NCBI RefSeq assembly: GCF_009389715.1
Contig: NC_052399.1
Span: 4,480,938-4,544,937 of the forward strand
Length of the DNA stretch: 64,000 nucleotides
Source of the DNA: Phoenix dactylifera
Taxonomy: Eukaryota > Streptophyta > Magnoliopsida > Arecales > Arecaceae
Reading direction: 5' to 3'
Shown here: in pieces, positions 1 to 13,100 of the stretch
How the letters are laid out: each line of letters begins with the position of its first letter
Numbering within the stretch: the first letter of the stretch is position 1
Translations under genes and position numbers: made by a program
Notes under the pieces: generated by a model
Database searches by the model: none
The model's input: the letters and a program-made list of their open reading frames with translations, nothing else
Told to the model about the DNA's origin: nothing

Positions 1-3000
1 ATTAAATATTATTTTAAACTAAATCACTCCAAGTAGCTAGTGCTTCATTTTATGCCATTTTAATTGATCGCTAAATCTGTTTATTTTCTTCCTAAAGATA
101 TGAGTTATAAATGGTAGCCTGTATTCATCGATGATGATACTGAGCTTACAACAAGTTGGGCCACTAACTGAAAAATAGCAAATAATGCCGTATGAGGGAG
201 AATAAGAATAATTCTTATCTTTATTTCCATATCAACATATTTTGTCTAGTCTAGCAAATTTCATAAATCAAGTGCTACGACACTACCATGCAACCCAAAT
301 CGCACATAACATAGACCAAGTTTTATCTTACAAAGAGTAGCAATGCTATCCTATAACTCTGCACACACTTTTTCCTTGTTGGGTAATATACATAGGAGAT
401 GTTATAGCAAAGTATGCAAATATTCAAAATACTTAAGTTGTATTAAAAGCTCAAATTAGTAGTTTTTAAAAACCAGTATAGCAGCATCTTTTAATTTTTG
501 GTTCAATTCCAAATATACACTTCCCTCTATCGGTATATGTCCAAAAAACTATTCTATATTTATACAGGAGGAGATTCGTCATGAGGTAGAGGGTCAGCAT
601 TTGCACATTTCATTAATTCTTCTCTCATAATTTTCCAAAAAGAACCAAAAGTAAATATTGAAAGTGAAGTTCACATAGATGAAGGTCATAGAAACTTGGA
701 AGACCAACCAAGCATCCATTCTTGTTAAGAAATTAAAATTTTATGGGTTCTATCTACTGATCCATCAATCAAATAAATGACTTGGGACCTAGTCAAGTGA
801 AGATGACTGCTAAAGAGAGCACACTAGTAGGAGTTAAAGAGGACCCATCCATAGTTTTCACTCTTCACTACCATCTTCACACACACACACTCCCCCTCTC
901 TCTCTTTCTGCTTTCCATTTTCTTCGGGATCCTATTGACACTATTGAATCTTATACTATTTTATGATTTCAAAATCCACTATAAACATGGCATGGAAGTC
1001 CAAAAAGACTGACAGATATATTAAATAATGACTACAAGTTTAGCTTAACTATAGAGTAGAAAGTATTATCTTCTAAATTATATGGTCATCATGCATCTAG
1101 CTGCAAAGAATGCATATCAAAATAATTATGGCAGTCAAGCTGTCAATCGACACATTAGCTACAAAATGATACAATGTGAATATTGTAGTTTCTAATGCAT
1201 GACAACCAATAACAAGGTAGGGATATTTTACCCTCCATGAGTATGTATTTGAGGGTGAAAACCTTCGTAATGATGTTAGGCATCCATGATGCTAGGCTTG
1301 CATTCTAAAGTTTGAAATCGATGCTCAAAATTAATAACATAAATGCAAATGAAATGTGATTCCACATTGGAATGATTGGAATATATCAAAGTAATTGATC
1401 CTATCAACCTTGGCTTCTCCAGGTGGTTGGCTGTGTTTGATTAGGAGGGGACCACAATGGTGGAAGAATTTCATCTTATCATCTATAGAATCTTTCATCA
1501 TCTCCAAGTCATGAATGAAAGGAACGAGAGAAGACTAGCAAAAGCGCATGGAGAGAACTATTGTTGCTAGCACCAAAATATCTCAAGAAAATCCAATTTG
1601 GAAAAAAAATGGATTTAGCTTCATCACCACAAGCCTAAAAAATTGATGGGAGATGAATTCTAGTATCACAAAGTACATTTCGAGTCAATTAAATAGATTC
1701 AATCAATATATGTGATATTTGAGAAACCTAGGAAAATTGGATGCATCACTAATTATATGTGAATCTCGTAGTTAGGCGAACAGCAAATTACTTGAAGTAA
1801 AGTGAGAAAATTTTGAATAATCCCTGTCTCCAACATCTACCATATGGCGACCTAAAAGCAATTTGTGGTCAATACATATAGTTTATATCTTCCAAGGTTT
1901 TACAAAATCAATCATCAAACCAATGATTCATGACTAATGCCATAAGTTGAAAAAAAAAATGTTTTTTAATAGCATAAGATACTCAGGAATTTATAATTTT
2001 TTCTGCCTCCAGGTATTTCCTGAAATGATGCGAGAAAAGCAGTGCTCCGTTCATTATTGAATCATATCAACCAAGAACTTTTAACTAACTAATAATTTAA
2101 TTAGCGACCTTATGTCATAAGCGGTAACCATCTAGAACCTCCGATTTAGGAACCCGTTAAGTAATCATTGTTTAATTGTTGTACCCATGAATAATTTGCT
2201 CTTTCTATAAAAGAGTATCAATGCTTCAACGACGAGCCGCCCTTCGACCCGGATCCATGGCGGTGAGGTTAGATAAGTTATGCATAACTAATTGCCCTTT
2301 CTTTTGATTGCCCGAGGGGGAATGGCAGAGGTTATATGAATTAAATCATATTGGATGTGGTTTAGTTCATTTTGAGGTGCTTGTCTGCATGGTCTGCTAA
2401 GTTAAATAATCTAGTGTTACAACAGGGCATATTAACTATAAGGACTTACTTAAGACTACATCAAGTCTTTGCATCAAAGATACGCACTAATTGACACAGA
2501 ATGATATGCTAAACCACTGCATGTTGTAACTTTTTTTTGATTGTTCTCGACCACAACTGCATTTTTTCGTCATTGAGTTGATTACATTGTGGGTGTTTTT
2601 TTCTTTGGAAATTAGTGTTATCAGATTTGTTATCTTCGCTTGCAATCCTATACACACATAAAGCACATGCCTTATATATAAATGCAAGACTCTTGAATGG
2701 AAACTCTTGGTACATCTAGACAAATCTCTGATGCAAGTCCTTGCATAAAGATTGTTCGGTGGGAACTCAGTTCTTGCATGTACATGATAACCCGATTTTC
2801 TCTTATAGTCAAGTTTAAATGCACATCTTAACATGGGGACTCATTGAACCCAACAGCAATTCATACTTCTATCCAACTTGGAAGGTGAAGTTGTATACAT
2901 GTAGCTGTATTTCCAGCTACAAAATAATCGTTGTTGTCAAGTTTGGCAGAGAGTATTTCCATCTCCTTGATCCTCTTGCTATGCCATTGATATTGTTAGG

Positions 3001-3355
3001 GTGCTGGAATGGATCAACTGAGAGAAAGTGGGAGTAGTTGAACATTGCTGAGTAGCAGTAAATTTGTGAAAAGAGCCACAAAGCCTGTAACTAAGAACTA
3101 TATCTTTCAATTTAATACCAGCGCACTTGGTCTGTTCCATGACACTATTAAAGGGCTTATTGCTTCTTATTTGCTAATCTAGGTAGCATTTACACTGTTT
3201 TTGTAGTGTGTACTGGATAAATAGCAAATGCTTCGATCATTGTAATTGGTTTTTTTTGGGGCACTGCACTTACTTAGATTGTAATGTATCGAGAACTATG
3301 TTAAGCATATGTTGCCTTGGATACTATCAGAAGATTTTTTGCATATTTAACTCTA
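1..3355. other. Intergenic DNA, no gene recognised
   Basis: This AT-rich stretch has only short, unconvincing open frames and no recognisable protein family, RNA gene or long terminal repeat. A short patch near 2230-2270 is GC-richer than its surroundings and can be read as a few acidic and proline residues, but it is too short to identify. Any gene whose end lies here would have to extend beyond the left edge of the window. Confidence 0.6.
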
Positions 3356-3627
3356 GGGCGTGTTTGGTTCGCATCCCAAATTGGAATAGATTCGACTATG
3401 GCCATATCTCCCGACGTATTTGGTTCGTAACCGAAATCAGAATTAGAATCAGAATGGAATTTGAATAATAAGAAAAAATATGGATTAGGTTTTGAGGGAT
3501 TGGAGTATTCCTATTTCTCCATAGAATGAGAATAGGAATAGGATTCCCCCTAATCAAACAGCTGAACTGAGAGTTGCTTGTTCCTATTTCCATTTCAAAA
3601 TTCAATTCTCTCCAACCAAACATGTCT
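3356..3627. mobile_element. MITE (GGGCGTGTTTGG-end family), copy 1
   Basis: The element opens with GGGCGTGTTTGGTT and closes with AACCAAACATGTC, a short imperfect terminal inverted repeat. Its interior has no coding capacity and is built from repeated GAATCAGAAT and GGAATAGGAATA-like words. The same element in opposite orientation occurs near 25140-25845 and 27517-27787, with matching internal words and the same CGCCCTA end, so this is a dispersed family. A clear target-site duplication is not visible. The superfamily (hAT or PIF/Harbinger) cannot be settled from one window. Confidence 0.75.
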
Positions 3628-6600
3628 TTACTGTAATGATTCACCGCAAATGGGTTGCGCTACTAATAGGCTGTCATGTTTTAAGTGGGAAGGGCAACTA
3701 CACTGCTTACTGGTTTATTGTGACTTGCTTCCATCTGGAACTTTAAATTGAGATTTGCTTACCTACATGACCTTGTTCTGAAATTGCCAGTTAATCCATT
3801 CTATTTATAGTTTTGTTCCTTGAACTCAAACTTGGAAGGTTCAGCTTACATGTGCATGACAAAAGTTGCATGACTTAGGAACTATGATTTGAGACAATTG
3901 GCATCCTATTCCTAGCATCAACATCCTATAATCTTCTAGCTGCCATAGTGCTGCATCATACTATAGCTTGATTTTTTCTTAAAAATAATAATAATAAAAG
4001 AAAGGATAGCTCTATAGTTTTCTATCTAGAACTTCTATGTACATCACCTCACATCATAGAGAAATATGTAAAAATTTAATCACCGGTTGCAAAAGAATCC
4101 ATACTTGTCGTAAAAAGTCTATTAATCAATTAAATGGATACCCAATGGAATGCGAGTGTTGGTATAGCATTTTTCACCATTGAAATAATGGACCTCATTA
4201 ATTTGTTCCCATCTTGCATGTTTCCCATACTAGAGTAGCCCAATTACTTGGACAATGAAGGAGATGGGCTCTTGAGCCCAGAATCTAAGATAACAATGAA
4301 TGTATTGACGGTGGATGGAAGAAAGATGCCAATTCCAAAAGATCACCGAGACCATTGATAAAGGAAATTTGTATCTGAATCACAACAAATGTAGAGAGAT
4401 GTTTAAGTTAGGAACAATCAAGAATCAAAATAATAAATAACTAGAGATAATTAAATTGTACGGCTAAAATATGGAGAGCGCTAAGTCGAAAATAATTAAG
4501 AATCAAGATAACGAATAAATTGGAGTTGGAGAGATAGGCGAGTCGAAAACAGCTAATAATTAAGATAACAAATAAAGTAGAGAGATTTAAATTGTATTCA
4601 AACTGCATATGTAGAGAAACAAACAAAAATCAAGATAACAAATAAACTGAAGATAGAAGCGATCATAAGCTCGAGCAAACTCGAGCTTTGAAACCATGTT
4701 GAGAAACTAATTGACTCCAAAAATTTAAGTTGATATGAAAAATTTCAATCATGCATGTCTAACTTTATGATTATGGCATTTAGCCGACAAATTTGAAAAA
4801 GGAAAGGAAGGACCTCCAACTCAAGGTAGACGTTTTCTCTAGCCAGCTACCACTTCTGGTCCCTAGTTTTTGGGTCTTCTAGTTGACACTTGTCACCTTT
4901 AGATTCGGCCTCTCTTTAAAGAAAAAGACAATAAAATAACTCCTCTCATTCTCTCGGGCACATATTGACAGCTGCAAAATAGACAATCCACCAAATGGCC
5001 TTGCAAAACGCGCACGATGGTCCCTCCAAATTGACTTTATTAAAGATTTTGGTGGTTTATTTAAGCTCAAAGATGTTAGTACCAATTTGTCACTACTTAG
5101 TGAGATAAATGTTATAAGAATGATGCTTAAAAATTGCTATATTATGATTTTATATTTTTTTCTTTCAAAACAATGTTATAAAAAAAATCTACAAAAGAAA
5201 ACAAAAGAATGAAAAGATTTTTGTAGACATTTGATTAACATTTTCTAAGAATGTGATCTCTTTTAACAGGCATGATCACTGGGACAAGCCCGATTGTCTT
5301 CCTTCAATTGCCAAAAAAAAATAAAAATAAAAATAAAAATAATATTTTAGAAAAAAACAGTGTCTTAGTCTTAGGAGCAGTGTACTATGGGAGACCAAGT
5401 ATCAAGAAAAATGGATGTGATATGTTCAGATGTATGCGAGGGCGCTAGGCTCGGAGTCTATTTATAGGCTTTATTCGGATGACAGGGGCAATGCGATATT
5501 TCCGAAATATCATGTATCTTTGAAAATCAACGTTTTCTTCCGAAAAGCCGTCATATTTAAGATATTTAGACTAATTAAAATTCAAATGATAAAATTAGTT
5601 TATTTTTTAAACAGTTTAAATTCTTTTCATATTAAAACTTCAAACATCAAGTTCCACCAATAACACAAGAAGTTCCAGATCTGAAGCCCAAGGCTTGATG
5701 ACAACTCATTTAAAAAATAATTCATTAAAATAAACAACTTGCTAATAGTAAAATAAAACAAATTTTTCGGAAGTAGGTTCCTCCACATAATCTCTTCAAA
5801 AACATGCTGTGGTGGACTACTACGATCGGAACTGCCGCAGGACGCACGAGTCATGGATGCATCCGCGGGAATCAAGATATCTCAATCATCATTGCACTTG
5901 ACATGGTATGTTAAATTGATTACTTCATTGCGAACTAGCAAAGTTAAAATTGCAAATATATGGCATATAAATTAGCAAAAGGTCTCTAAGGGTGCTAACT
6001 CCCCTCCAAGGGGGAATTCATTAGTGATGGGTGACAACAATTTTGTGAAGGATAGCTGCTGCTGCCGTTTTTTTTTTTTTGAGGGGGGGGGGGGTAAAAC
6101 GGATGCATGATATATTATAAATATGAATATATTTAAAAAAATCAAAAAATAAAAGTGCACCAGGAGTCGGCTCTCTTTTCTCCATCTAAAGAGTATTTTC
6201 GAAGTGGTTGGTCACATATGAGGCCATCCAATTTGGTGCCTCATCGGCCTCTTTGTACACATGTTTTATCTGTAAAGCTATCCTATGATTCAGTCCGAAT
6301 ATTTCTAAGTAACCGACGCCCACCCAGCATAGCTGGCAATTTACAAAGCAACTTGGGCGCTAAAACGCGTGTCGTATCGAAGAAAAGCCGCAGGGGGACA
6401 AGTGGATGCTAACTTGGCAAGGAGGTGGCACCTCAGCTGCAGCTTCCTTTAGTTCTTCTCATTTCAGCTGGCAGAAGGATACTGTAGTAATTATCTTCAA
6501 TCTTGTGGGCATTTGCGCGACACTATGGCCACCGACAGATCCGGTAGTAAGTAACGTCTGCCCTGACCGACGATGGGGTCACGAATTACCGGCGATTCCC

Positions 6601-6890
6601 GGTCGCCCACTGCTGCCAGCCTGTCAACAGCCACGGAGACGGCGACAGCAGGCGAGCCAGGAGTTGGAGATTCCCTCCGATCAGACGGCTACAAATCTAT
6701 TTCCACTCCATCCGACGGCTCCGATCCCTAAACCTAGTTTAGGTCGGAATTACGGTCACCGACGGATCCCGTAATTAAATGCCATTTATCCGCAATATAC
6801 TGTCATCACTTTACCAATAATCACTAATAAAACAAGACTCCTCTCCAACCCCACCCCAAACCCTCAAAAAAAAAAAAAAAAAAACCACTA
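3628..6890. other. Spacer and upstream region of CESA1
   Basis: No gene is recognised here. Positions 4400-4660 hold loosely repeated phrases around AATCAAGATAACAAATAAA, a degenerate repeat. Positions 6068-6094 hold a T run followed directly by a G run of about 12. From about 6150 the DNA becomes GC-richer and is the likely distal promoter of the CESA1 gene downstream, but no TATA box can be named with confidence. Confidence 0.5.
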
Positions 6891-7171
6891 ATAAAAGAAA
6901 GCAAGAAAGAGAAAGAGAAAGATGGAGGGGGAGGAGTGCAAGGAAAGGCGAGAGAGAGAGCGGAAGAGGGGAGAAAGGGGAAAGTAGGATCGGGTGGGGG
7001 GAGGAGAGAACCGATCGGTGGTTCTTTAGCTCGGATGATGCGAAGAGATTGCTGCTGAGTGGAAGATATCCCTCTCTCCTTTTCTTTCTTGATCTCTCCG
7101 ATTTGGGATGTTCTTCTGAAGATCTGGTGAAAGAACCGAAGGAAGAGGAGGGTTTTCTGATCCAAGGGAAA
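6891..7171 (+). promoter_or_regulatory. GA-rich leader of CESA1
   Basis: Immediately upstream of the CESA1 start, about 6896-6995 is almost pure purine on the coding strand, with GAAAGAGAAAGAGAAAG and a GAGAGAGAGAG run. Such stretches are common in plant 5' leaders and can bind GAGA-binding BBR/BPC factors; that role is inference. The transcription start is not determined. The purine run explains the long serine- and proline-rich open frames seen on the opposite strand. Confidence 0.5.
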
Positions 7172-10100
7172 ATGGCAGCCAATGCAGGAATGGTGGCGGG
7201 CTCGCACAAGAGGAACGAGTTCGTGATGATCCGGCACGAAGGAGAAGCCGGGGTACGTGTTTCTTATATGCACATTCGGTTTCTTTTGTCTTAAAGATCC
7301 TTTCTTTCCCGTTTTCTTAGACATCCTTTTGCTAGTCTGGTGTCTGGATCCGCTGGTGGACTTAGTGTTACTGGGGTTTGACTTGGAATTCTTGCTCCTC
7401 TTTGTGGATTTTGGTAATGGCTTCTGGTTAGATCGGTTAGATCGGGAGAAACACCTTTGATGCGACTGAATTTGGACTTCTTGTTCGTTTTCGTTAAGAT
7501 TAGTTGGAATAACCAGGTGTCTACAGGCATCAGCTGAATTTCTTGATAGATTTCTGGACCGGTGGTTTGTGAATTTGCAATTCAATTAAAGTTGACGGTT
7601 TTCTTCTTTGTGTTCATGGTTTTAACCGTGTATTGCTAATATTGAGCTTCATCTTTTCTGTATTTTACAAGCAGTTTGTGGTTTTCAGTCAGATTTCATA
7701 GTTAACGTCATCTTTTTGAAAGTTCTCGCCTTATTCATGCTGCATTTGTACATTCATGGCTTCTTGCTCTTTCAATAGAGATCTTTGTATCTCTTCTACC
7801 AGAAGAAAGAGATCTTTGTATATCTGCTTGATTTTGCATAGTTTGTTCTCATGTCTTCTTGTATTTCTTGGTGGATGCTATAGGACTGGATGCCGGCACA
7901 AAAGTTTGAAATTGTCACAATTTTTTTCAAGAAATTGTCAGATCTCTGTCCCTTTGCTGCTCCCGTTTGATTACAATATCGAGCATGTTCTGTTGAATCT
8001 ACTCTTCTCCCTACTTCATATGCAATAACCTCATTGTAACATTTAGATTGGCACGCCAATCGTGGGTTTTATTTTGAGATATTTACTGTTATGTGAGGTC
8101 TACTGCAACCTCTAGGAATTCTTGTGTAGTTGCTGGAGAGTGGTGCATCATTTAACTTTTCTGTTGCAAAGTACATTCTGTTTGAAACTAAAAATCAAGA
8201 TGGTTTAAACTTTAAAGTCTGTATTCTGTATGCATGGATATGCATATATGCATAAACACAACATGTGTCTGTATACATGTATATGCATGCGTTTACACTT
8301 ATACACACACACATATATGCATTCAGACTTATTTATATATATCTGTGTGCATGCATCTGTTAATTTTCTGATTTTTCTTCTTCTTATCTTCTTGGACTTG
8401 CACATATGTCAGTGGTATTTTCGATATATGCTTAAGTTGAAGGTTATATGTTTGATGTATTTTCTGATATGTGGTGGCTGTATGAAAATGCGTATTGCTT
8501 CATTCAATTTGTTGATCTAATTTTATTCCTGTTGAACATGCAGCCTAAGCCCCTTAAAAACCTGAACGGCCAAGTATGTCAGATCTGTGGTGATACTGTT
8601 GGGCCTACGGTGACTGGTGATGTTTTTGTTGCTTGCAATGAGTGTGCTTTCCCAGTTTGTCGCCCTTGTTATGAATATGAGCGTAAAGATGGAAACCAGT
8701 CTTGCCCTCAATGCAAGACTAGGTACAAGAGACATAAAGGTCAGCTTGTTGCTTGTAATAGATGCATTCTCTGTGTTTTTGGTCTATTTAAGAGTAATGT
8801 TTCCAGTTTCTAAGAGGCTTTTAAGTAAATAAAATAAGGCCTCATGACGTGCTTCAATGGATTTGATGTTGAGGTCCGTCATTCAATATCGATCTTACTA
8901 TTTATAGCCTATATGGTGTTGCAGGTAGTCCTCGAGTCGAGGGAGATGATGAAGAGGATGATGTTGATGATTTGGACAATGAGTTCAATTACACGCAAGG
9001 CACTGGCAAGACAATGCATCAGTGGCAGCTGCAAGGCCAGGGAGAAGATGTTGATTTATCTTCATCTTCTAGGCACGAGCCTCAGCATTGTATTCCACGT
9101 CTGACCAATGGACAGCAGGTAGACCCAAAAAACAAAGATCATTGTTGGAACTATGATATTGTTTGCTTGAATTGGGAGCTACCTTTAATATCTTAGGTCT
9201 TATGTGCTACTCAGCAATTGCTGGAGCATTCACATGGTTGACTGAGGAATTGTATACATTCAATCTTGCTGAATTAGTGGGACATGTTAAGAACCGTCAA
9301 TTAGAAGTCAATTACGGTACATTATCATTCCATTGTATAATTTAATATAAATAAGCTTTTAAGAAATGCTTTTTTTTTTTTACAAACTGAAAATCTGGAG
9401 AATGCTTAGAGAATCTTATTTTAAGAAATTCCTATAGAGAAGTTTGAATTTTAATGATTTAGGAAATCGTTTTAATAAGGAAAGTCAGCATGTCTGTTGA
9501 TTTGGAGACTATTATAGTATATTTTGTGTAAAAAGAGTCTTGGTCTGATAGTAGATTGGATTAGAAAGGTTTTTGATCTGTTTGGTCAATTAGGACTGTA
9601 CTTTGGAGTGATTTGTGTCTTTTTATATAAGGTGCAGGGGAAATCTAAAAATTGTATGCGATCGTGGCGATTGATTTTTCAAAAAAGAATTTCTTCTGTT
9701 GGATTAAACCTCTCTATCCTTCTCCCTCTTCCTTCTTACTGTTGTCCTCTTCCTTTTACTTTTCCTCTTTACTTTTTCCCTTTAGTTTGAATTGTGTACA
9801 GTTTTTTTTGGTCTCTATGCATATTTATCTATGTTACTTTGTCTAGCCAAGTGGCTCTCTTTTATTTTTTGTGTTATTTCTTTGTTATTTAATAAAACTA
9901 TGCTGCTTTTCATAAATGGAATCGTGGAAATACCTAGCACGTCAGTCTGAAAAACATCTGATACTTATACCATGTTACCTTCTCCTAGCCTTAAACGCTA
10001 TATCCAATCCTTTCAGGTTTCTGGTGAAATACCTGATGCTACACCAGATCGTCACTCAATTCGAAGTCCATCATCAGGTTATGTGGATCCAAGCCAGCCA

Positions 10101-13100
10101 GGTACCTTTTTTTTTCAAAAAAAAAAATCCTGTTGATGAAGTTTTTCAATGCATATGCTTCCCAATCAATTTGACTTCCTGTTTCTCTTAATGTGTTATG
10201 TGTTGTGAATGCAGTTCCGGTAAGAATTGTGGATCCCTCAAAGGACTTGAACTCATATGGTCTTGGAAGTGTTGACTGGAAGGAAAGAGTCGAAGGTTGG
10301 AAACTCAAACAAGAGAAAAATATGATGCAGATGACCAATAAATACACTGATGGGAAAGGAGATATAGAAGGAACTGGTTCGAATGGCGACGATCTGCAAA
10401 TGTATGATCCGACTAGTCCCTGCTTTGACTCTTTTGTTTCTCTTTCATGTTTTTGTCCTGCTTTTGCCAAGAGGTTTGCATAGATGTCAGATTTCATGGT
10501 TAAAAAAAAAGCTATCTGATGTACCTCAAATTTGATCAGATACAATATGGTCTGGTTTTGGGTAGTTGGCGTCTGGACAAGCAATTTTAGTTTAGTGATT
10601 TACTTCTATGTGTTCTTAAGTTTTTCAACAAAATATATTAAAAGTAAGAAAATCTTGACTTTTTTGTTCGCATGTTCATATTTTTCACTTCTTTGTATTA
10701 TTTTCATTAATTTTACCTTTTTGACTGAAACTGCTGGAAGTTTTATGTTTGATAATTCATTATCATAACAAGAACATGGCTTCTGAATTGAACCCTGATG
10801 CAGATGCAATTAAAGTACGATTTGTCATTGGAAACTGAGTAACAATCTAAGCTTAACTTGCTATAATTGCAGGTCCTTTTTAAATTCGTATGTGCTCCCA
10901 ATTGTTTGAACTTATATGCCATAGAAATGTCTCTTTTTGAACTTGTTCCCTTCTATACCTTGACCAAAGTTTCATAATTACCATTTTTGGTGTCTAAACA
11001 TCATGCATTCCAAGTTTTTGTCGTTTCTTTCAACTTACAGAATCTTGTATCCATGAAAACTGGTGCTTGTTGTGTGATGCTTCCAGCAGATATAAGGAAG
11101 CTTTTATGGCTCTGATACTCATCATTTTTTGCAGGGCTGATGATGCTCGTCAACCTCTGAGCCGCATAGTGCCTATTCCTTCTAACCAACTCAACCTTTA
11201 TCGTTTGGTGATCATTCTCCGGCTCATCATTTTGTGTTTCTTCTTCCAGTATCGTGTCACTCATTCGGTTCCAGATGCTTATCCATTGTGGCTAACATCC
11301 GTCATATGTGAGATTTGGTTTGCTTTGTCATGGCTTCTGGATCAATTCCCAAAATGGTATCCAATCAATCGTGAAACATACCTTGACAGACTTGCACTAA
11401 GGTCGGTTTTATTGTTATTATTCTTGTCCTTTAGAATATGGTGTGTTAAGCAAGTTAAATGTTACGGAAGCACCTTGTACTGATTCTTTCAATACATTTA
11501 CCTCAGATATGATAGGGAGGGAGAACCTTCACAGTTATCTCCGATTGATATTTTTGTCAGTACAGTGGATCCCATGAAAGAACCACCTCTTATAACTGCC
11601 AATACAGTGTTGTCTATCCTTGCTGTGGACTACCCTGTTGACAAAGTTTCATGCTATGTTTCTGATGATGGTTCAGCAATGCTGACATTTGAAGCACTCT
11701 CAGAAACTGCAGAATTTGCTAGAAAATGGGTGCCCTTTTGCAAGAAGCACAATATTGAACCCAGGGCTCCTGAGTTTTATTTTGCCCAAAAGATAGATTA
11801 CTTGAAGGACAAAATACAACCTTCATTTGTTAAAGAACGCCGAGCAATGAAGGTAAACTTGGAAACTATATTGTTATTGTTGGATAAATATCCTCGAAGA
11901 ATCTGTTTTAAAAATGTGTTAAACCGTGAAGTGGTTCATTTCAGAGAGAGTATGAGGAGTTCAAAGTACGGATAAATGCTCTTGTTGCCAAAGCACAGAA
12001 AACCCCAGAGGAAGGTTGGACGATGCAGGATGGCACTCCTTGGCCTGGAAATAATCCAAGAGATCACCCTGGCATGATCCAGGTGCATCATCATTTTCAT
12101 GACATTCCATTGCCATCATTTCACATTTCATTTGTCTGACCCCTTTTTTCTTAAAAATGCAGGTCTTTTTAGGGCACAGTGGAGGGCTTGATACAGATGG
12201 AAATGAGCTACCTAGACTCGTCTATGTTTCCCGTGAGAAGAGACCAGGATTCCAGCATCACAAAAAGGCTGGTGCAATGAATGCTTTGGTTTGTATCCTC
12301 TGATCTATATTGGCTTATACAATCACATATGTTCTCATAGTTTATCTGCTAATAGTGGTCTCGTGTCTGTAATTTTTCTGGTGTTGGTCAGATTCGGGTA
12401 TCTGCTGTTTTAACCAATGGTGCCTATCTTCTAAATGTGGATTGTGATCATTACTTCAACAACAGCAAAGCTCTTCGTGAAGCAATGTGTTTCATGATGG
12501 ATCCTGCGCTGGGAAAGAAGACATGCTATGTGCAGTTTCCTCAAAGATTTGATGGCATTGACTTGCATGATCGATATGCCAATCGCAACATTGTGTTTTT
12601 CGATGTAAGAATTCACATACATGATATGTGCATCGGACCTGGTAGAATGAATTAACTTCTTACCAAACTTACATTTTTGCAGATCAACTTGAAAGGCTTA
12701 GATGGCATTCAGGGCCCTGTTTATGTGGGAACAGGTTGCTGTTTTAACAGGCAGGCCTTGTATGGTTATGATCCTGTACTGACTGAGGCTGATTTGGAAC
12801 CAAACATAGTCTTTAAGAGTTGTTGTGGTTCAAGAAAGAAGGGAAAGACTGGGAACAAGAGTTACATTGATAAAAAACGGGCAGTTAAGAGGACTGAATC
12901 CACCATTCCTATCTTCAATATGGAAGACATGGAGGAGGGAGTAGAAGGTAAGGATTTGATGCATATAGTATTTCTAATTTAAATGTTTCAAAGGATCTGA
13001 AACAGATTTCCTCCAAGGATTTGATGCATATAGTATTTCTAATTTAAATGTTTCAAAGGATCTGAAACAGATTTCCTCCAAATGTCTGAGTTAAGTGTGC

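Noticed and set aside
2220-2275. GC-richer patch as a possible exon
   Set aside because: Too short, no splice partner found and no recognisable peptide.
6811-7585. Long minus-strand frames (132 and 253 codons) over the CESA1 leader
   Set aside because: They are the reverse reading of the purine-rich CESA1 leader and first exon; serine/proline/phenylalanine-rich low complexity with no family motif.
8205-8345. Alternating TGCATATATGCATA-like tract as a regulatory site
   Set aside because: Low-complexity sequence in CESA1 intron 1 with many self-complementary words by chance; no specific motif arrangement.
10039-10584. 181-codon minus-strand frame
   Set aside because: Antisense shadow of CESA1 exons 4-5 and their introns.
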